Source: RDXT01 sp033765305 (GTDB lineage Bacteria; Bacteroidota; Bacteroidia; J057). From it: DNA of 64,000 bases. The stretch spans positions 62,001-126,000 of the forward strand of contig JANRID010000010.1 of assembly GCA_033765305.1 (NCBI GenBank). The letters are read 5' to 3'. The notes beneath the pieces are model-generated. The model ran no database searches. It had not been told where the DNA came from and saw only the letters and a program-made list of their open reading frames with translations. Numbering within the stretch: position 1 is the first letter of the stretch; each line of letters starts with the position of its first letter. The position numbers and the translations under genes were made by a program. Shown here one piece after another: positions 31,575-39,989 of the stretch.

Positions 31575-32581
31575 TGTGAATCAGATACAGGGTTCAGCTG
31601 AAACGAAAGCCCCACCCGGTGCACATTGCCCAGAAACAGCAGCGGGTCGAAGGCATAATCCATCACCAGCGGATGCCTGCCCATGCGCATGCGCAGGCCC
31701 AGCCCGGCCGTCGGATACGGCTGGTCTTTGACATTGAACTTATACCCTGCCCGCAGAAACAGCAGCTCCCGGTACTGGTACTCGGCTGCGATCAGCAGAT
31801 TTTCGGCATTGTCATTGGGGTGGTTGAGCTGGAGCATCGCCGTCAGGGACTGGTTTCCATCGGCCGACTCCCAGGGCGTCAGGGCCAGGGCCAGCTTGAA
31901 GACCGTCGGGGCGGGGTAGGCATCCAGGCGGAGGGGGCGGCTGTTGAACGCCGTATCGGCGGCGACGCTGCCCCGGAGGACCGAGTTGGGGCCGAAATTC
32001 TGGATCATCACCCCGAATCGCAGGCCGCGGAAATCCGTCTGATAGAGGAAAGCCAGATCAGCCACCACCGTATTGGCCTGGAACTGAGCCAGCTGCTCGC
32101 GCACATAGCGCGCGGTGGCGCCCCACGAAAACTGCTCCGTCAGCTGCTTGCCGTAGCTCAGGCCGGCGGTGAGGTAATAGGCATAGAACAGCTCGCCGGT
32201 GCCGTTGGGCTGAAACGTGGTGCGCACCGGCATGGGGCCGGAGTTGAGGCCGGAAAGGGAGAGCGCAAACGTGCCGGCCTTGGTCGGCTGGGCGATGGAG
32301 AGCCCGGTGTACTGCACATCGGCGGCCCAGAACGTATGCGAAGCGCCGAGGGCAAAGGCCGGCAGGCGGCCGAGCGCGGCGGGATTGACAAAAGGCGCAA
32401 ACGCATCGGCAGGCAGGCATAGGCCGGCGCCGCCGAGGGCTGCAGCGCGGGGGCTCACCTCGATCTTGAGGAACGTCAGGGCCGAAATGCCTGCCCGCTG
32501 GCCGCCCAGCTGGGGAAACAGCTGAGCCTGAAGCGCCGCAGGCGCCAGGCAGCAGAAGAACAGGAGGCAGCGGAAGCGCAT
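31571..32581 (-). CDS. PorV/PorQ-family outer-membrane protein
   Basis: A 336-aa protein with signal peptide (residues 1-19) and the family's N-terminal signature SALTFLKIEVSPRAAALGGAG followed by NPAALG. Later the blocks LSYGKQLTEQFSWGATARYV and AFLYQTDFRGLRFGVMIQN appear, predicting a 12-14-strand beta-barrel. PorV and PorQ process or shuttle T9SS cargo at the outer membrane. Which of the two it is cannot be told here. T9SS cargo proteins occur at several other places in the window. Confidence 0.85.
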   Translation of the reverse strand: MRFRCLLFFCCLAPAALQAQLFPQLGGQRAGISALTFLKIEVSPRAAALGGAGLCLPADAFAPFVNPAALGRLPAFALGASHTFWAADVQYTGLSIAQPTKAGTFALSLSGLNSGPMPVRTTFQPNGTGELFYAYYLTAGLSYGKQLTEQFSWGATARYVREQLAQFQANTVVADLAFLYQTDFRGLRFGVMIQNFGPNSVLRGSVAADTAFNSRPLRLDAYPAPTVFKLALALTPWESADGNQSLTAMLQLNHPNDNAENLLIAAEYQYRELLFLRAGYKFNVKDQPYPTAGLGLRMRMGRHPLVMDYAFDPLLFLGNVHRVGLSFQLNPVSDSQ

Positions 32582-32655
32582 GGGATCGGATTATGGGGCG
32601 GAAATTACCAAAAACTCCCGGTGCAGGGGTAAAGAAATGGTTAAGGAATGCCCCC

Positions 32656-33066
32656 TCACCCGATCATCACCCCGCGGCGGCCGACCAGGGGCAGGGACGT
32701 GAAATGATCGGGGGTGATGCTGCCTGTCACAAAGGTATATCTCCGGTCAAACAGGTAATCCTGGCCGCCCAGCGTGAAGCTGATCCAGAACTCATTGTTG
32801 AGGTTCAGCACCTCCGGCAGGATGTGCTCCACCCGCACATACGACTGCGCGCCGATCTCGTCGAAAAACTGCCGCAGCACGGAGGTCTTCGCCGGCTCGC
32901 CGTTGCGCTCGCCGTAGCCCCGCGAGGCAATCAGCACATTGCGCAGCGGCTCGTCTTTGAGGTTGATCATGAACACCTCCCAGGTTTGGTCAGCCTGCCC
33001 CCCCGGCTGCGGCGACACGGCCAGCAGGACCTCCTCTACCGGCCAAATCGGTATATCCTTGATCAT
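32656..33066 (-). CDS. Conserved Bacteroidota protein of unknown function
   Basis: A 136-aa protein opening MIKDIPIWPVEEVLLAV and containing NVLIASRGYG, KTSVLRQFFDEIGAQSYVRVE and EFWISFTLGG; this is a short conserved Bacteroidota protein (homologues are sometimes mislabelled as a phenylalanyl-tRNA synthetase subunit). No membrane or catalytic motifs are visible. Separate from the PorV unit by 74 bases and divergent from dgkA. Confidence 0.75.
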   Translation of the reverse strand: MIKDIPIWPVEEVLLAVSPQPGGQADQTWEVFMINLKDEPLRNVLIASRGYGERNGEPAKTSVLRQFFDEIGAQSYVRVEHILPEVLNLNNEFWISFTLGGQDYLFDRRYTFVTGSITPDHFTSLPLVGRRGVMIG

Positions 33067-33175
33067 GCCTCAAATATACATACAGAATCCGCAGCATGGA
33101 ACAGCCCGCTGCCCCGCAACATCCCGTGCCTTCGAGGTATATTCGCAGCCCGGACACCTGATCACGCCAATCGCT

Positions 33176-33556
33176 ATGGCCCAACTTTCCGCTTATTTCC
33201 TGGCCCGCATCCGGAGCTTCGGATACGCATTCCGGGGCATCGCGGTCTTCTTCCGCACCCAGCCCCACGCGCAGATTCACCTGCTGGCCGTCGGGCTGAT
33301 CCTGCTGGTGGGCTGGCGCACCGGCCTCGATGCCGGCGAGTGGTGCCTCATCCTGCTCTGCATGGGCCTCGTCCTGGCCGCCGAGGCCATGAATACTGCC
33401 CTGGAGTTCCTCGCCGACCGCGTCTCGAAGGAGCATCACCCCCTCATCGCCCATGCCAAGGACGTAGCCGCAGGCGGCGTGCTGCTGAGCGTAATCTTTG
33501 CCGCGGCCGTGTGGGCCATTATCCACCTGCCCAAGTTCTGGGCCATGCTTCAGTGA
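33176..33556 (+). CDS. dgkA: Diacylglycerol kinase
   Basis: A 126-aa small integral-membrane kinase with three hydrophobic helices. The key catalytic motif EAMNTALEFLADRV is present. It phosphorylates diacylglycerol or undecaprenol for lipid recycling in the inner membrane. The ATG at 33176 gives the normal family length. The final seven bases overlap the convergent M43 protease gene. Confidence 0.93.
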   Translation: MAQLSAYFLARIRSFGYAFRGIAVFFRTQPHAQIHLLAVGLILLVGWRTGLDAGEWCLILLCMGLVLAAEAMNTALEFLADRVSKEHHPLIAHAKDVAAGGVLLSVIFAAAVWAIIHLPKFWAMLQ

Positions 33557-35637
33557 TGCAGCAGCGGCAGGCGGATGGCCTGCCCCGCGCCCGATACCTG
33601 CACCTGATACAGGCCTGCCGGCAGGCCGGCGAGGTCCAGCGGGATCCGCTCCAGGCCGGCAGCAGGGCGCAGGCGCTGCACCGTCTGCCCCAGGTGATTG
33701 ACAATCAGCACCTCATCTGCCCGGCAGCTGCCGCCGCAGATCAGGGCGGCCGCCTCGCCGGCGGGGTTGGGTGCCAGCCGCCAGGCAGGGACCGCTCCCG
33801 GCCCGGGCGCCGAAGTCAGCGCGCAGGCACCGCTGAGGCGGATGTCGTCCAGCCAGATGTTGTTGCCGTAGCCGTTGACGCTCACGAAACGCAGGCGGAA
33901 ATCCGGCTGTCCGGCAAATGCCGACAGATCCACCGTGAAGCAGGCTGCATAGCCGGGCGTGCCGCCGCACCAGTCGGCGGCGCTTTGCGGCGTGAAGCTG
34001 CTGGTAAGCCGGGCCTGGGTGGCAAAGGTCTGGCTGCCGGTCTCGCGCAGCGCCAGCAGGCGGTGGGGAAAGGTGCTTCCGCCGTCGGTGGAGGCCAGCA
34101 GCAGCAGCGAATCGGGGTCTGCGAGGTTGTAGGGCCGGTAGGCGTGGCGGAAGCTGAGCGAGAGGGAACTGTAGCCGCGCAGGTCGGCAGGCGGCGAAGT
34201 CAGGGCATCGCGCCGCCCGGTCTGGGGATAGTCGTAGAGGCTGATGGCGGCCGAGGTGCTGCCTGCCGGGCTGCCGGCAGCGCTGCGCAGCGCCCAGGTG
34301 AGGTCCGCATCCGGATTGTCCACCGTCCAGCCCTCCCAGCCGTTCTCGAATCCGGTTTCGAGCAGTACGGCCCCGCCGCTGGCCAGGACTTCGAGATAGC
34401 CGCTCACCGAAAGCGTGTCGCCGCCGGCGGTGTTGTACACAGCCAGGCTTACGGGATACAGGCCGGGGGCGGAGTAGGCGACCACCGGGGCCGAATCCGT
34501 GCTTACAGCCGGCTCGCCGCCCGGGAAGCTCCAGCTCCGCTGCTGGATGCCGGGCAGCGAGCGGTCGGAGAACTGCACGCTGCTGCCGGCGCAGATGCGG
34601 GTGGCGCTGCTGGCAAACTGCGCCTGCGGCGGCGCCAGGCCGTCGCAGACGGTGGAGGCAGGCAAGGTGCGCCGCCGGGGCGCATGTTCGAGCACCGTGC
34701 GCATCCGCTGCTTCTGGCAGGCGGTGAAGACGGACATGCACAGGTCGTCGCTGTAGTCCATATAATTCTCGATCATGCTGGGAAATCCGCAGGACACCGC
34801 GCCCGCCGGGCATCCGTAGTGCGGAGCATCGGCCGGCGGGGTGTCGGTGCAGAAATCATCCACGCTGCAGGGGCCGTCGCCCCAGATATGCCAGAGGCCC
34901 AGCCAGTGGCCGATTTCGTGGGTCGTGGTGCGGCCCTGGTGGTACGGCGCAGCGGCTGAGCCCGTCCTGCCGAAGGAAGCGGGGCGGATCACGATGCCGT
35001 CGGTGTAATGCGGGCCGCCGTCGACGGGCAGATCGCCCAGGGACGAGCTGTCGGGATATTGGGCGAAGCCCAGAAAATCGTTCGCCAGCTCCATCACCCA
35101 GAGGTTGCAGTAGCGTTCCGGGTCCCAGATGGTCTGGGGCAGAATGACCGATTTGGCATAGGAGACGGTATAGGGGCCGGCAGCAAATCCCTTGTCCTGC
35201 CGCCGGATGCGCTCGATGCCGGGCTCGGCGAGCAGTTGTCCGGCAGGGTCTGTCAGCGCAAGGCAGAATTCGATCTCGGTATCGGCGCCGCTGGGATGGG
35301 TGTTGAATCCGGGCGAGCCGGGCAGGCGGCGGAAGTCCTCGTTCAGCACCTCGATCTGCGACTGGATCTGGGCTTGGGAGATATTGGCGCCGGCGCCGGG
35401 TGCCTCGCCGTTGTGAAGCACATGCACGACGACCGGAATGCGCAGCACGCCGGAGGTCTGGCGCAAGGGAAGCGCCATGCGGTGCTGGATCCAGCTTTCC
35501 AGTGCTTCGCGCGCAGGCGCGCGCTGATGCGCACGCGACCAGCCGGCAGCCGCTTCAGTCCCGCAGCGCTCCGGCTGGGCGGACAGATGCAGCCCGGCCA
35601 TCAGGACGGGCAGCAGCAGGATGCGGCGGATCGGCAT
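33550..35637 (-). CDS. Secreted M43 (pappalysin-like) metalloprotease with T9SS tail
   Basis: A 695-aa protein: signal peptide (residues 1-20), M43 catalytic domain with HEIGHWLGLWH (H240, E241, H244, H250) and the Met-turn region ENYMDYSDD, then a PKD domain, where RSWSFPGGEPAVS is the hallmark, a beta-sandwich of the MAM/adhesin type (ETGFENGWEGWTVDNP), and a C-terminal T9SS type A sorting domain (WRLAPNPAGEAAAL). It digests extracellular proteins after outer-membrane export. An ATG at 35658 could extend it by seven residues. Confidence 0.92.
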   Translation of the reverse strand: MPIRRILLLPVLMAGLHLSAQPERCGTEAAAGWSRAHQRAPAREALESWIQHRMALPLRQTSGVLRIPVVVHVLHNGEAPGAGANISQAQIQSQIEVLNEDFRRLPGSPGFNTHPSGADTEIEFCLALTDPAGQLLAEPGIERIRRQDKGFAAGPYTVSYAKSVILPQTIWDPERYCNLWVMELANDFLGFAQYPDSSSLGDLPVDGGPHYTDGIVIRPASFGRTGSAAAPYHQGRTTTHEIGHWLGLWHIWGDGPCSVDDFCTDTPPADAPHYGCPAGAVSCGFPSMIENYMDYSDDLCMSVFTACQKQRMRTVLEHAPRRRTLPASTVCDGLAPPQAQFASSATRICAGSSVQFSDRSLPGIQQRSWSFPGGEPAVSTDSAPVVAYSAPGLYPVSLAVYNTAGGDTLSVSGYLEVLASGGAVLLETGFENGWEGWTVDNPDADLTWALRSAAGSPAGSTSAAISLYDYPQTGRRDALTSPPADLRGYSSLSLSFRHAYRPYNLADPDSLLLLASTDGGSTFPHRLLALRETGSQTFATQARLTSSFTPQSAADWCGGTPGYAACFTVDLSAFAGQPDFRLRFVSVNGYGNNIWLDDIRLSGACALTSAPGPGAVPAWRLAPNPAGEAAALICGGSCRADEVLIVNHLGQTVQRLRPAAGLERIPLDLAGLPAGLYQVQVSGAGQAIRLPLLHH

Positions 35638-35677
35638 CAGGGCAGGATCAGGTACCATTCGGACCGGAATATAATGA

Positions 35678-35704
35678 AACTGCCTGGCATAACGCCAGGC
35701 AGTT
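35678..35704 (-). terminator. 11-bp hairpin upstream of the M43 gene
   Basis: AACTGCCTGGC, loop ATAAC, GCCAGGCAGTT; perfect arms. It may be a second terminator of the blaR1 transcript or a leader structure of the M43 gene, whose start codon lies 40 bases further. Confidence 0.5.
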
Positions 35705-35911
35705 CGAACTGGATATATAAACCGGAAAGAAATCAGACCGAGTGCAGCCAGGCTGCTCAGAGATGCCGGAAGGCAGCTGGCTGGGTGTTTCGGCCGGGTT
35801 TGTCAGCTGTGGGGATACCAGTACGGCGCAAATCCTGTACCAAGCCCGGTGTGCCGTGGCCCTGCGGCGGCCCGTTGGAGCGGGTATTTATGACGGTTGG
35901 CGCAGAAAGCC

Positions 35912-35944
35912 GGAGGGCGGCGCGCCCGCAGGCCGCCGCCCTCC
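35912..35944 (-). terminator. Hairpin after blaR1
   Basis: GGAGGGCGGCG (35912-35922) pairs perfectly with CGCCGCCCTCC (35934-35944); on the minus strand GGCTTTCTG follows. It starts 18 bases after the BlaR1 stop codon. Confidence 0.65.
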
Positions 35945-35961
35945 GCACCGGGGCTCTGTAT

Positions 35962-38019
35962 TCAGAACTGGAAGCGGACTTTGCCGTTTTCGCCTTCGCT
36001 CAGGCCATACCGGCGCAGAATGCGGCGGTATTTGTCGGCCTGTTCGCCTTCGAGGCGTTTGCCGTTGATCGAGATCGTGTTGCGCTCCATCTGGATGGAT
36101 ACGCGGTCGCGGGAGCTGGAGATCAGGCCGTCAGCGCTCAGCTCGCGGCGCAGCTCCGATTCCAGCGCATGGGCGCGCTCGGAGAGGCGGTTGGCTTCCT
36201 GCTGCGCCTCGCGGGCCTTCTCCTGTGCGCGGGCGGCTTCGGCCCGCAGGTACTCCATCTGGCTGTTGAGCGCCTCGCGGTCGCGCTCCATGCGGACGCG
36301 CATCTCCTCCATGGCCCGGCGTTCGGCCTCGCTCCGGATGCGCTCGGCATTGCGGAGCTGCTGCTCCATCGTGCCGAGCTCGCGCTCGGCCGCTGCTGCT
36401 GCTGCCTCTCCTGCTTCTGCCGCGCGCTGCGCTTCGGTTTCGACTGCCTTTATATAGGCTTCCCATTCGGGCGAGTTGAACCTGCGCTCGTATTCGCGGC
36501 CCCATTCCTCCCACTGCGTTTCGTTGAACTGCTCCGCATAGCGTTCGCCCCAGGCTTCCCACTGCTGGCCGTAGGCTTCCCATTGGCGGCCGTAGGCCTG
36601 TTCCCAGGCATCGCAGGCCTGCTCATATGCCTGGATGCGCTGCTCCCAGCCGGCAGCGGCGGCGCTGTCCGGGTCTCCGCCCTGATAGGGCGGCATCGGG
36701 GGCATCGGGGGCATCGGAGGCATGGGCGGCATGGCTGGCATCGGGGGCATGGCCGGCATAGGCGGCATCGGGGGCATTGGCGGCATCGGAGGCATGGGCG
36801 GCATCGGAGGCGGCGTATCGGCTGCTGCTGCGAGGGCTGGGAAGGCTTCCCAGTCGACCGTCACCGCCGCAGTGCTGCCGGCAGGCGCTGCGGGCATGCT
36901 GCCCTGGCCAAACAGGCTTTCAAAGGGCCGGCTCAGCAGCTCGGCCGTAGCTTGCCCTGCATCTGCTACCCGTTCGCGGATGCGCTCGGCCATGGTCTCG
37001 GCAGGGGCCAGCCAGGCAAGGCCCGTCACCCCGAAAAGCAGCAGCGTGGCGTAGGTGCTGCGCCCATGTGCCTGATGAGGCCGGAAGCTGGGGTCCAGCA
37101 GCCGCCGGATACGGCCCATCAGGCTGCCGGAGCGGCCTCTGAGCGCCATCGCCAGCTGCGGCTGCACCGTGCGGCGCGTTTCGATTTCGGCCAGCGCGCG
37201 GGCATATTCGACGGCGTTTCCGCTGAACCGGACGGCATAATCATCGCAGCAGTGCTCGCGCTCCTCCCGGACCATGGCCGAGATCCACCAGCAGGCCGGA
37301 TGGTAGAAAAATACGGCTTCGGCCAGGGTCTGGATCAGGTTGACCAGGAAGTCGTGGCGGCGGATATGCGCCAGCTCGTGGATCAGGATTGCCTCCACCT
37401 GCGCTTCGGGCAGCCCGGTGAGCAGCCCCACCGGCGCAAGGATCACCGGCTTCAGATGCCCGATGACCATCGGCGACTGAATACGGGCCGATTCGAGCAG
37501 CAGCAGGGTCTTGCGGATGCCCATCCTGCGGGCCAGCCCGTTGATGCGCGACTGCCAGTCGTACCCCATCAGCTGCACATGGCTGAACCGGACGCGCTGC
37601 ATGTACCAGTAGCCGCCGGCGGCGCGTGCCAGGCATACGGCGAAGCCGACGCCCCACAGCACGGCAAGCCAGGGGAGATAAGGCTGCAGGCGCTCGCGGA
37701 AAGGCTGGGACCGAACCGCTTCATACGGATTGGAAACCGGAGCGGCGAGGGCAGCGGGATCGGTGCCTGCCGCAGGCGTCCAGGCTGCGGCCGCAGCATA
37801 GCGCTCCCGGCTTTGGCGGTATTCGCCGGCAAACGTGAATGCGGACCAGAGCATCAGCGCGGCCATGGCAGCCAGCGCAAGGCGGTAGCGGACGTGCGGG
37901 GAGGGGTTGCCGTATACGGCGAGCCCGAGCACAGCGGCGGCAATGGCGCCCTGCCAAAGCGAGTGCAGCAGCGTCCAGCCAAGGGCTTCCATCAGGGCGG
38001 TCTGAAAAAAGGTACTCAT
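35962..38019 (-). CDS. BlaR1-type M56 antirepressor peptidase with unusual C-terminus
   Basis: A 685-aa membrane metalloprotease. N-terminal helices (about 8-45, 50-70, 115-140) flank an M56 domain with HELAHIRRHD (H214, E215, H218) and the following FFYHPACWWIS and EREHCCDDYAV blocks. A fourth helix follows near 330-350. Instead of the penicillin-binding sensor domain of classic BlaR1, the C-terminal half has about 13 M-P-P units, a Trp/Gln/Glu-rich segment with W-E-x-Y-repeats, a long coiled coil, and a small terminal domain. It overlaps the repressor gene by four bases. The ligand is unknown. Confidence 0.85.
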   Translation of the reverse strand: MSTFFQTALMEALGWTLLHSLWQGAIAAAVLGLAVYGNPSPHVRYRLALAAMAALMLWSAFTFAGEYRQSRERYAAAAAWTPAAGTDPAALAAPVSNPYEAVRSQPFRERLQPYLPWLAVLWGVGFAVCLARAAGGYWYMQRVRFSHVQLMGYDWQSRINGLARRMGIRKTLLLLESARIQSPMVIGHLKPVILAPVGLLTGLPEAQVEAILIHELAHIRRHDFLVNLIQTLAEAVFFYHPACWWISAMVREEREHCCDDYAVRFSGNAVEYARALAEIETRRTVQPQLAMALRGRSGSLMGRIRRLLDPSFRPHQAHGRSTYATLLLFGVTGLAWLAPAETMAERIRERVADAGQATAELLSRPFESLFGQGSMPAAPAGSTAAVTVDWEAFPALAAAADTPPPMPPMPPMPPMPPMPPMPAMPPMPAMPPMPPMPPMPPMPPYQGGDPDSAAAAGWEQRIQAYEQACDAWEQAYGRQWEAYGQQWEAWGERYAEQFNETQWEEWGREYERRFNSPEWEAYIKAVETEAQRAAEAGEAAAAAAERELGTMEQQLRNAERIRSEAERRAMEEMRVRMERDREALNSQMEYLRAEAARAQEKAREAQQEANRLSERAHALESELRRELSADGLISSSRDRVSIQMERNTISINGKRLEGEQADKYRRILRRYGLSEGENGKVRFQF
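36690..36812. repeat. 9-bp coding tandem repeat (M-P-P units) in blaR1
   Basis: About 13 copies of a nine-base unit (GGCATCGGG-like on the plus strand) encode alternating M-P-P or M-P-A. Copy number could vary by slippage in frame. Confidence 0.85.
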
Positions 38020-38417
38020 GTGTTGGGGTCTTGTGCAGGCGGGCTGCCGGCCAGTTGATCGAGGAAACGGCGGATTTCGTCCAGCTCTTCGGAGCTCGAT
38101 GGGCGGCTGCCCAGCGCCTGCATGACGAGGCGGGAAGCAGAGCCCTGGAAGGCGGTGTCCATCAGGCGGTTGAGCAGCGACTGCTGGGTCGCCTGCTCGG
38201 TAATCGCCGCCTGGTACACGTGCGTCTTTTCGGAAGCGTCGCGGCGGAGGTAGCCTTTCTCATGCATGATCTGCATGAATTTCAGCGTCGTGGTATAGCC
38301 TACCGGGCGCTCCTGGTTGAGGAGGTCATTGACAAATTTGACCGTGGAGGGGCCGTGCCGCCACAGGACGCGCAGGATCTCCAGTTCGGCTTCTGTCGGT
38401 TTCAGGTGCAGTTCCAT
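38016..38417 (-). CDS. BlaI/MecI/CopY-family repressor
   Basis: A 133-aa winged-helix transcriptional repressor. It reads MELHLKPTEAELEILRVLW, then VGYTTTLKFMQIMHEKGYL in the recognition-helix region and DEIRRFLDQL near the C-terminus. In this family the partner M56 protease cleaves the repressor. The start at 38417 gives the canonical N-terminus. An extended frame would start at 38462 and run through the first operator dyad. The stop overlaps the blaR1 start (ATGA). Divergent-type regulation of its own operon is predicted from the three dyads upstream. Confidence 0.92.
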   Translation of the reverse strand: MELHLKPTEAELEILRVLWRHGPSTVKFVNDLLNQERPVGYTTTLKFMQIMHEKGYLRRDASEKTHVYQAAITEQATQQSLLNRLMDTAFQGSASRLVMQALGSRPSSSEELDEIRRFLDQLAGSPPAQDPNT

Positions 38418-38440
38418 GGGAAAACAGAAGGAAATTATTC

Positions 38441-38512
38441 TACGAAGCGCTTCGTAGTACAAGTATATACGAAAGGATTCGTACTGTCAAGGGTGCTACG
38501 AACTTTTTCGTA
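38441..38512. promoter_or_regulatory. Three TACGAA-N4-TTCGTA operator dyads
   Basis: Perfect 16-bp dyads at 38441-38456, 38468-38483 and 38497-38512; all have TACGAA and TTCGTA arms with a four-base spacer, centred 27 and 29 bases apart (about 2.5-2.8 helical turns). The first is inside the 5' leader, 24 bases upstream of the BlaI start codon. BlaI/MecI sites known elsewhere are also 16-bp dyads beginning TAC and ending GTA. They most likely bind this repressor. Confidence 0.75.
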
Positions 38513-38566
38513 CAAGGTTTTGCAGCCGTTCTGCGATTCCGGTGTTCTGCTCGGCGAATGGTGCCT

Positions 38567-39940
38567 TCAGCGCGGCAGCACCTGTATCCACGCGCTGCCG
38601 CGGCGGCCGCCCGGTGCCGTGACGCTCAGCCGGTACAGCCCGGCGGCGGCAGGGACCGGCACCGCTGCTCCGCTGCCGTCTGGGGTCTGGCCGGCAGCCA
38701 GCTGCCGGCCCTCCGGGCTGCTCCATTGCCAGCGGCTGCCCGCAGGCAGTGCCGGAACATGCAGCGTCATGCCAGCCGGCAGCGGATTGGGGAAAGGATG
38801 CACAGCCATCTGCATGTCCTCACGGGCTGCAGGCGCCGGGAGGGAATACCTGCCGAGCAGGGCCTGTATGTCCGTGCCGGTAACCGAAAAGCCGGCGGCC
38901 AGATATGCGCCTGCCGAGTCCGGCAGCCATTTGTAGAAATATTCTCCTCCGCTGTCGCCCAAATGCTGGAAGTCCAGCACCTGCCCGCTGGAGTCGGACA
39001 GCAGAATCAGCCCGTCGATCGTGCCGCTGCCGGACTCATAGCCGTATCCGCAGGTCAGCCACCGCCCATCCGGGAGCTCCAGGGTATGAAAACCAGCCTC
39101 GGCACGGTCTTCGCCCCAGGTGCAGCGGAACCGCTCGCTGCCGTCGGGCTGCAGGCGGATGAAGAGCACATCGAAGTACCATTCGCCTGGCGGGTAGCCT
39201 TCGCCTGTAAGCAGCAGATCCCCGTTGCGCAGCAGCAGGAGATCCTGGGCACCGCTGTTGTACGGACTGGCCAGGGTATGGAGGGCCTGGGGATGGCCTG
39301 CGGAGTCGAGTTTCCAGACAAAAGGATTGACAAGCCCCGGTGCGAGGACGACGTCGCCTGCAAGCGCGATCTGTCCGCCGGGCATCCTGCACAGATCCTG
39401 TGCAATGCGTCCGAGGCTGTCGGCGGTCTGGGTCTGCCAGCGGATGCTGCCTGCGCTGGCAGCCAGGGCCAGGGCTGCATTGCGCCCGGCAGGCGTGCGG
39501 GCATGCCCGCACGCAACAACACAGCCGTCCGGCAGGAGCAGGGCGCGGCGCAGCGAGGCGCCGGCCTGAACCCGCCAGCAGGTATGGCCGCTGCTGTCTA
39601 CGCACCACAATAGGCCTGCGGCCTGCGCAGCTCCGGCTTCGCGGCGGGCGCCGCAGAGGAGAAACCCGCCGCCAGGCAGCGCCAGCGCATCTTCTACATA
39701 TACCAGGGCCGAATCCTGCAGCAGCAGCGTACGGTCCGGGATGCCTTCAGCATCCAGCCGCATGAGCAGCGCCGCACTGCCGCCGGCACTGTCCGTGCCG
39801 GTGCCGGCAATCCAGCGCCGGCCGCTGCTGTCCCGCATCGGGGCTACCGTCTGCTCCTGCATCCCGGACATGCCGAACCGCTGCCAGGATGGCTGGGCCG
39901 CCAGCAGCAGCGGAAGCAGCAGGACCAGCAGCCCAAACAT
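38567..39940 (-). CDS. Secreted beta-propeller-like T9SS cargo protein
   Basis: A 457-aa secreted protein with signal peptide (MFGLLVLLLPLLLAAQ). The body holds repeated blocks of the sort 'GG.lLCG.R', 'W…DSSGH…', 'LLPDGCVVACGHART', and 'LLLLRNGDLLLTGEGY', typical of delta-60/WD-like repeat propellers, probably six or seven blades. A C-terminal T9SS type A sorting domain starts near AVHPFPNPLPAGMTL. Role unknown; perhaps adhesion. Start chosen at 39940 because farther upstream Met codons would overlap the divergent yaaA gene. Confidence 0.75.
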   Translation of the reverse strand: MFGLLVLLLPLLLAAQPSWQRFGMSGMQEQTVAPMRDSSGRRWIAGTGTDSAGGSAALLMRLDAEGIPDRTLLLQDSALVYVEDALALPGGGFLLCGARREAGAAQAAGLLWCVDSSGHTCWRVQAGASLRRALLLPDGCVVACGHARTPAGRNAALALAASAGSIRWQTQTADSLGRIAQDLCRMPGGQIALAGDVVLAPGLVNPFVWKLDSAGHPQALHTLASPYNSGAQDLLLLRNGDLLLTGEGYPPGEWYFDVLFIRLQPDGSERFRCTWGEDRAEAGFHTLELPDGRWLTCGYGYESGSGTIDGLILLSDSSGQVLDFQHLGDSGGEYFYKWLPDSAGAYLAAGFSVTGTDIQALLGRYSLPAPAAREDMQMAVHPFPNPLPAGMTLHVPALPAGSRWQWSSPEGRQLAAGQTPDGSGAAVPVPAAAGLYRLSVTAPGGRRGSAWIQVLPR

Positions 39941-39989
39941 CCGTCCCTGCCGCAGGTTTCGTACATTAGCAGACTCAATGCGCTTGTCC

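Larger units (their letters stand above)
35659..35961. other. Intergenic region with two hairpins
   Basis: No gene is supported here. It holds two strong hairpins (35678-35704 and 35912-35944) downstream of blaR1 in transcription order, and an AT-rich TATATA stretch at 35713-35718 that may be part of the M43 promoter. Confidence 0.6.

Noticed and set aside
35008..38058. A 1016-codon open frame on the plus strand, opposite the M43 and BlaR1 genes
   Set aside because: It runs antisense to two genes with clear family motifs, and its own composition (Gly/Ala/Arg/His runs) is typical of a GC-rich shadow frame.
38418..38462. Upstream ATG extension of the BlaI gene
   Set aside because: It would place coding sequence across the first operator dyad and add residues not typical of the family.
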